Assembly (NCBI GenBank): GCA_945835425.1
Contig: CAMAJC010000160.1
Span: forward strand, 1-5,090
Reading direction: 5' to 3'
Origin: an uncultured Clostridia bacterium
Lineage (GTDB): Bacteria; Bacillota; Clostridia; Oscillospirales; Ruminococcaceae
Length of the DNA stretch: 5,090 bases
Of the stretch, positions 1-2,459 are shown piece after piece. The first letter of the stretch is position 1, and each line of letters begins with the position of its first letter. The position numbers and the translations under genes were made by a program. The notes below the pieces were generated by a model that was not told the origin of the DNA, did no database searches, and saw only the letters and a list, made by a program, of their open reading frames with translations.

Positions 1-23
1 AACCGCCAGGCGAAGAGTAAAAA

Positions 24-88
24 TAATGAAGAATGAAAAATGAATAGTGAATAATTATAGTGTGCCGCCAGGCGGCACGATTGAATGG
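24..88 (-). repeat. Heptamer-plus-hairpin intergenic repeat, copy A
   Basis: Read on the minus strand this element has three parts. First comes a box CCATTCAATC (88-79). It is followed directly by a perfect hairpin, GTGCCGCC and GGCGGCAC around one base (78-62). After a short AT-rich stretch come four tandem 7-base units of the type TTCATTA (51-24). A small second hairpin (CGCC, one base, GGCG at 4-12) lies beyond the heptamers and may belong to the element, which could also extend off the left edge. Copy B at 1598-1671 has the same box, a hairpin in the same place and the same heptamer phase, in the opposite orientation. The function is unknown. It lies upstream of scpB but points away from it. 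Confidence 0.75.
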
Positions 89-314
89 CCGGGTACATAA
101 GAAATCAGCTGAACTGCGAAGCCAGTTCCTAATAGAATACACAAAGCCTTTATGCGATAAACCGGGCGTGGAATAAATTCCGAAGACGGCGACGCCCTCG
201 ATCCGTCTCGCACAGTTACCCCGCGGGAACCTAAGGCCGCGGCGGACAAGAAAATTTCGCGTTTTCGTACCGAAAACGAGCCTTATTCAAAGGCTGGAGA
301 AAGGAATAGAAGAG
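89..314 (+). other. Non-coding leader upstream of scpB
   Basis: I see no credible gene here. The short minus-strand frame crossing it starts with TTG, runs into the repeat element and resembles no family I know. Several 6-bp inverted repeats are present: GAACTG/CAGTTC (111-128), GGGCGT/ACGCCC (164-197), AGACGG/CCGTCT (184-208) and CCGCGG twice (221-242). The second and third interleave, so they could form a pseudoknot or exclude each other, but a couple of such 6-bp matches are expected by chance in a stretch this long. I could not place a convincing promoter; TAGAAT at 133-138 resembles a -10 box but lacks a good -35. Confidence 0.4.
260..295 (+). promoter_or_regulatory. Two abutting hairpins before scpB
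   Basis: CGTTTTCG and CGAAAACG pair perfectly around TAC (260-278). The next base begins a second perfect hairpin, AGCCTT and AAGGCT around ATTCA (279-295). The scpB ribosome binding site (AAGGA, 301-305) follows almost at once. Neither hairpin has a T-run, so they are not intrinsic terminators. The first could equally be a protein operator, since it is a 19-base palindrome. An 8-bp stem with a 3-base loop is unlikely by chance in so short a leader. A role in translation or mRNA stability of scpB is inference. Confidence 0.45.
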
Positions 315-887
315 ATGAATTATTTTGCAGCGATTGAGGCAGTGCTGTTCGCGGCCGGAGCACCGGTGGAGATTGAACGGCTGGCGGCTGGACTGGAGAT
401 TCCGGCGGCGGCTGCCAGAGAACAGCTGATCGCCTATGGAGAGAGCCTCGATAAAGAAGAGCGCGGGATCAAGCTGCTGTTCCTCGACGATCTCGTCCAG
501 CTGGCAGCCCGGGAAGAATACGACCCGCAGATTATTGCGGTCACCGACCTCAAACACGGCGCTCCCCTTTCCAGCGCGGCGCTGGAAGTCCTCTCGATCA
601 TCGCCTATAACCAGCCGGTCACCAAGAGCTTCGTCGAGCAGGTGCGCGGTGTAGAAAGCGGAAATGTGGTCAATAATCTGGTAGAAAAAGGATTGATTGA
701 GGAGCATGAACGGCTGATGGTTCCCGGACGGCCGCTGACCTACCGGACGACCCCGAACTTTTTGCGGGCCTTCGGGCTTTCTTCGTTGGCTGACCTGCCG
801 CCGCTGCCGGAAAGCGTGCTGGCGGAACAGGAAGAGGTCATCGACGCTTCGCAGGAGGACAGCCCGCCGGAGGATTGGAGCGAATAA
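315..887 (+). CDS. scpB: Segregation and condensation protein B
   Basis: ScpB is a kleisin-interacting subunit of the bacterial SMC condensin: two ScpB bind the ScpA kleisin bridging the SMC heads, helping compact and separate newly replicated origins in the cytoplasm. The 190-residue product has the usual family length. Residues 1-75 fit the first winged-helix domain (IEAVLFAAGAPVEIERLA). Residues 85-150 fit the second, with the hallmark LSSAALEVLSIIAYNQPVT (85-103), the RGV turn (111-113), NLVEKGLIEE (121-130) and VPGRPLTYRTTPNFLRAFGL (136-155), then the typical LPPLPE (161-166). The tail is acidic and variable, as usual. The ATG has AAGGA nine bases upstream. The partner scpA often lies immediately upstream, but here at least 314 non-coding bases intervene. 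The DUF2953 gene starts 2 bases after the stop. I am very sure of the family. Confidence 0.96.
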   Translation: MNYFAAIEAVLFAAGAPVEIERLAAGLEIPAAAAREQLIAYGESLDKEERGIKLLFLDDLVQLAAREEYDPQIIAVTDLKHGAPLSSAALEVLSIIAYNQPVTKSFVEQVRGVESGNVVNNLVEKGLIEEHERLMVPGRPLTYRTTPNFLRAFGLSSLADLPPLPESVLAEQEEVIDASQEDSPPEDWSE

Positions 888-889
888 AT

Positions 890-1525
890 ATGATCAAAAC
901 CATACTGCTGACCCTCCTGTTTATCCTGCTGGGAATCATTTTGCTCATCAACATCGCCGATTTTACCGTCAAGGTGTCGATGCAGGACGGGCAGACGACC
1001 GTCAAAGCCGGTGTGTGGCCGGTTCTGGTTCAGATTGTCCCCGGAAAGGAACGGCCGGCTAAATCCAAAAAGGAAAAGCCCGCAAAGCAAAAGGAACCCA
1101 GGAAGAAAAAAAAGGCTGCCGCTGAACAGGCGCAGGAAAAGGCCAAAAAGACCCCGGGCGATGTGAAAGCGCTGATCGGGACGGTCATGGAGCTGGTGAA
1201 AGCCGTGCTGCCGCCGGTCGGGTACATCGTGGGCGGCGTGCGGTTTCGGCACCTCGTCCTCCATATCACTGTCAGCGAATCGGACGCCGCGCAGACCGCA
1301 ATCCGATACGGGCAGATAAACGCCCTGCTCCATGGTAGTTTCCCGCTGGCGCAGCAGGTATTTGACCTGAAAGCGGACCATCTGGGCGTGTCCTATGATT
1401 TCCTGCCGGGAAGATCGCAGATGTTTTTCTCGGTCGAGGTGCATCTGCGCGGCGCACGGGTCATCTGGGGCGCACTGAAAATGATCGTGCGGGCGATACC
1501 GGCGCTGCTGAAAATGAAAAAGTAA
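890..1525 (+). CDS. DUF2953 membrane-anchored protein (YtfI-like)
   Basis: The 211-residue product begins with one hydrophobic helix (residues 4-22), then a short strand-rich segment (DFTVKVSMQDGQTTVKAGVW). A very Lys/Ala/Glu-rich linker follows (about 53-88). The conserved C-terminal part (110-200) includes VRFRHLVLHITVSESDAAQT, an IRYGQINALLHG helix and a SYDFLPG segment. This matches my knowledge of DUF2953; B. subtilis ytfI, the neighbour of ytfJ, belongs there. Its biochemical function is unknown; the order scpB, DUF2953, ytfJ suggests a sporulation link, which is inference. I chose the ATG at 890 because GGAG lies nine bases upstream (877-880); the in-frame TTG at 875 is within scpB and lacks a well-spaced site. 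Translation is probably coupled to scpB. A run of eight A (1106-1113) in the linker places A_AAA_AAG in the reading phase of a -1 slippery site. Confidence 0.85.
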   Translation: MIKTILLTLLFILLGIILLINIADFTVKVSMQDGQTTVKAGVWPVLVQIVPGKERPAKSKKEKPAKQKEPRKKKKAAAEQAQEKAKKTPGDVKALIGTVMELVKAVLPPVGYIVGGVRFRHLVLHITVSESDAAQTAIRYGQINALLHGSFPLAQQVFDLKADHLGVSYDFLPGRSQMFFSVEVHLRGARVIWGALKMIVRAIPALLKMKK

Positions 1526-1597
1526 CGCCGCATGGGTGAAAAACGCGGAAAGCCGCACCCTTGGGCAGAAAAACAACCGCTCCGTCGGTGCACGCAA
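1526..1597. other. Gap after the DUF2953 gene
   Basis: No gene or clear terminator is seen. GCGG/CCGC (1545-1556) can pair around AAAG, and GGGT/ACCC (1534-1560) could extend it across a 7-base bulge, but no T-run follows. Transcription may therefore continue into ytfJ. Confidence 0.3.
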
Positions 1598-1671
1598 CCA
1601 TTCAATCATGGCGCGACCCGCGCCATACCTTCATTATTCATTCTTCATTATTCGTTATTCATTATTCATTA
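1598..1671 (+). repeat. Heptamer-plus-hairpin intergenic repeat, copy B
   Basis: The box CCATTCAATC (1598-1607) is followed directly by a perfect 8-bp hairpin, ATGGCGCG and CGCGCCAT around ACC (1608-1626). After three bases come six tandem 7-base units: TTCATTA, TTCATTC, TTCATTA, TTCGTTA, TTCATTA, TTCATTA (1630-1671). The element is the plus-orientation counterpart of copy A at 24-88. The hairpin stem differs in sequence from copy A but pairs equally well. It occupies much of the gap between the DUF2953 gene and ytfJ and so forms part of the ytfJ leader if transcription reads through. It is not a CRISPR array: units are 7 bases and there are no spacers. Confidence 0.8.
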
Positions 1672-1685
1672 CTATCATATTTACG

Positions 1686-1708
1686 CCCGGCCCTGCCGGG
1701 AGAAAGGA
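1686..1708 (+). promoter_or_regulatory. GC hairpin abutting the ytfJ ribosome binding site
   Basis: CCCGGC and GCCGGG pair perfectly around CCT (1686-1700). The next eight bases are the ribosome binding site AGAAAGGA (1701-1708), eight bases before the ATG at 1717. The hairpin begins 14 bases after the last heptamer of copy B and may be the end of that element. It leaves the binding site single-stranded, so an insulating role is as plausible as repression. Function is inferred from position only. Confidence 0.45.
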
Positions 1709-1716
1709 TCAATACT

Positions 1717-2121
1717 ATGGCAGAAAACAAGACGATCAATGACCTGATGGGTATCACCATGGACAAGGTCAAAGGTATGGTCGACGCCAACTCGATCATC
1801 GGCACCCCGATCACCACTCCCGACGGCACGACCATCATCCCTGTCAGCAAGGTCAGCTATGGCTTTGCATCCGGCGGCAGCGACCTCCCGAAGGCCCAGC
1901 CCAGGGATGCATTCGCAGGCGGCGGTGGCGCCGGTATCACGATGGAGCCGGTGGCTTTCCTCGTTGTCAAGGACGGCTCTGTACGGGTCATGCAGATCAA
2001 CGCGCACCCCAATACCGTCGACAAACTGGTCGACTCCGCACCGGATGTGATCGATAAGATCGGCGGCATGATTGCGGACGGCAAGGCTAAGAAGGAAAAC
2101 AAGGAACCTTCCGCGAAATAA
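1717..2121 (+). CDS. ytfJ: GerW-family sporulation protein YtfJ
   Basis: YtfJ/GerW is a spore-associated protein; in B. subtilis it is needed for a normal germination response, notably to L-alanine. The 134-residue product is soluble, with no signal peptide. It shows the family layout: a helical N-terminus (NDLMGITMDKVKGMVDANSI), the conserved G-T/P-I-TTPDGTTIIPVSKVSYGF segment, a glycine-rich block (GGSD around 48-51 and AGGGGAG around 66-72), then MEPVAFLVV, a VRVMQI strand and a C-terminal helix over VDKLVDSAPDVIDKI. The ATG at 1717 is set by AGAAAGGA eight bases upstream. The frame is open further back to a TTG at 1561, but that extension would translate the repeat element and is not used. 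A terminator follows within 16 bases. It is expected to be sporulation-controlled, but I could not fit a sporulation sigma-factor promoter with confidence. Confidence 0.95.
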   Translation: MAENKTINDLMGITMDKVKGMVDANSIIGTPITTPDGTTIIPVSKVSYGFASGGSDLPKAQPRDAFAGGGGAGITMEPVAFLVVKDGSVRVMQINAHPNTVDKLVDSAPDVIDKIGGMIADGKAKKENKEPSAK

Positions 2122-2136
2122 GCAAATAGCAAAATA

Positions 2137-2176
2137 AAAACAGAGAGCCGGGAATAAACCCAGTTCTCTGTTTTTT
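2137..2176 (+). terminator. Intrinsic terminator of ytfJ, probably bidirectional
   Basis: AAAACAGAGAGCCGGG (2137-2152) pairs with CCCAGTTCTCTGTTTT (2159-2174) around AATAAA, with one G-U pair and one C-A mismatch. Six T follow the GC part (2171-2176). It begins 15 bases after the ytfJ stop. On the other strand the hairpin is followed by TTTTTATTTT, so it could also stop transcripts arriving from the convergent permease gene. Confidence 0.9.
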
Positions 2177-2191
2177 ATGTCTATTTGTAAG

Positions 2192-2213
2192 AAACAGATT
2201 CATCCATGTCCCC
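2192..2213 (+). repeat. Direct repeat, first copy
   Basis: This 22-base stretch matches 2291-2312 at 19 positions; the shared core is AAACAGAT, one base, CATCCAT. The copies start 99 bases apart. No feature joins them to a known element. Confidence 0.5.
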
Positions 2214-2290
2214 GTATTCCAACAGATACATAAACACAGATTCGTTGGTAAGCAGCGGGCGACCTGGGGGGATCGCCCCTACCGTCGTGA

Positions 2291-2312
2291 AAACAGATAC
2301 ATCCATCTACCC
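2291..2312 (+). repeat. Direct repeat, second copy
   Basis: Second copy of the 22-base repeat at 2192-2213, differing at three positions. The stretch between the copies includes the GGGCGA/TCGCCC hairpin and a partial third match (AACAGATACAT at 2221-2231). Confidence 0.5.
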
Positions 2313-2440
2313 GGCGCGTTCACCCAGTTTGTGTTCAGCACAATCGAGCGGATGGCGTAGCCGGATGCGAATCGATGTCCTGTCGGACATCACGCGAACA
2401 AGAAAGTTTTGTTGTCCATGGGACAACGGAGCTTCTTTTC

Positions 2441-2459
2441 AAAAAGCGGGTGGCCGCTT
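2441..2459 (-). terminator. Short intrinsic terminator of the permease gene
   Basis: On the minus strand AAGCGG and CCGCTT pair around CCAC, and the paired arm runs into TTTTT. The first two A of the stem are the last bases of the permease TAA stop codon, so the terminator begins inside the stop. The stem is only 6 bp, so efficiency may be modest; the ytfJ terminator further on could act as backup. Confidence 0.6.

Larger units (their letters stand above)
2177..2440. other. Non-coding gap rich in palindromes and repeats
   Basis: No gene is supported between the two convergent genes' terminators. The stretch contains an imperfect 22-base direct repeat (2192-2213 and 2291-2312), with a partial third match at 2221-2231. 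It also holds three perfect inverted repeats: GGGCGA/TCGCCC (2257-2278), GATGTCC/GGACATC around TGTC (2374-2391) and GTTGTCC/GGACAAC around ATG (2411-2427). The last two share the core TGTCC/GGACA. This resembles dispersed intergenic repeat sequence of Clostridia genomes, an impression I could not verify. Open frames crossing it on the plus strand continue into the antisense of the permease and are not credible genes. Confidence 0.55.

Noticed and set aside
1..20. C-terminus of an upstream gene, possibly scpA
   Set aside because: A frame ends in TAA at 18-20, but five codons are too few to identify, and they overlap a possible repeat hairpin.
55..249. 64-codon minus-strand frame in the scpB leader
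   Set aside because: It starts at TTG, runs through the hairpin of repeat copy A, and resembles no known protein. I treat it as non-coding.
231..707. 158-codon minus-strand open frame
   Set aside because: It is antisense to scpB and has no recognisable product or convincing ribosome binding site.
875..889. TTG start for the DUF2953 gene
   Set aside because: GGAG at 877-880 is well spaced only for the ATG at 890, which also gives a clean membrane-anchor N-terminus.
1534..1560. Terminator after the DUF2953 gene
   Set aside because: The hairpin is short and bulged, and no T-run follows it.
740..1609. 289-codon minus-strand open frame
   Set aside because: It is antisense to scpB and the DUF2953 gene, both well supported. 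Its His/Gln/Phe-rich product has no recognisable domain.
1630..1671. CRISPR-like array
   Set aside because: Units are 7 bases, contiguous, with no spacers.
1561..1716. N-terminal extension of ytfJ from a TTG
   Set aside because: It would translate the hairpin and heptamers of copy B into a non-conserved segment. The ATG at 1717 has an ideal ribosome binding site and gives the normal family N-terminus.
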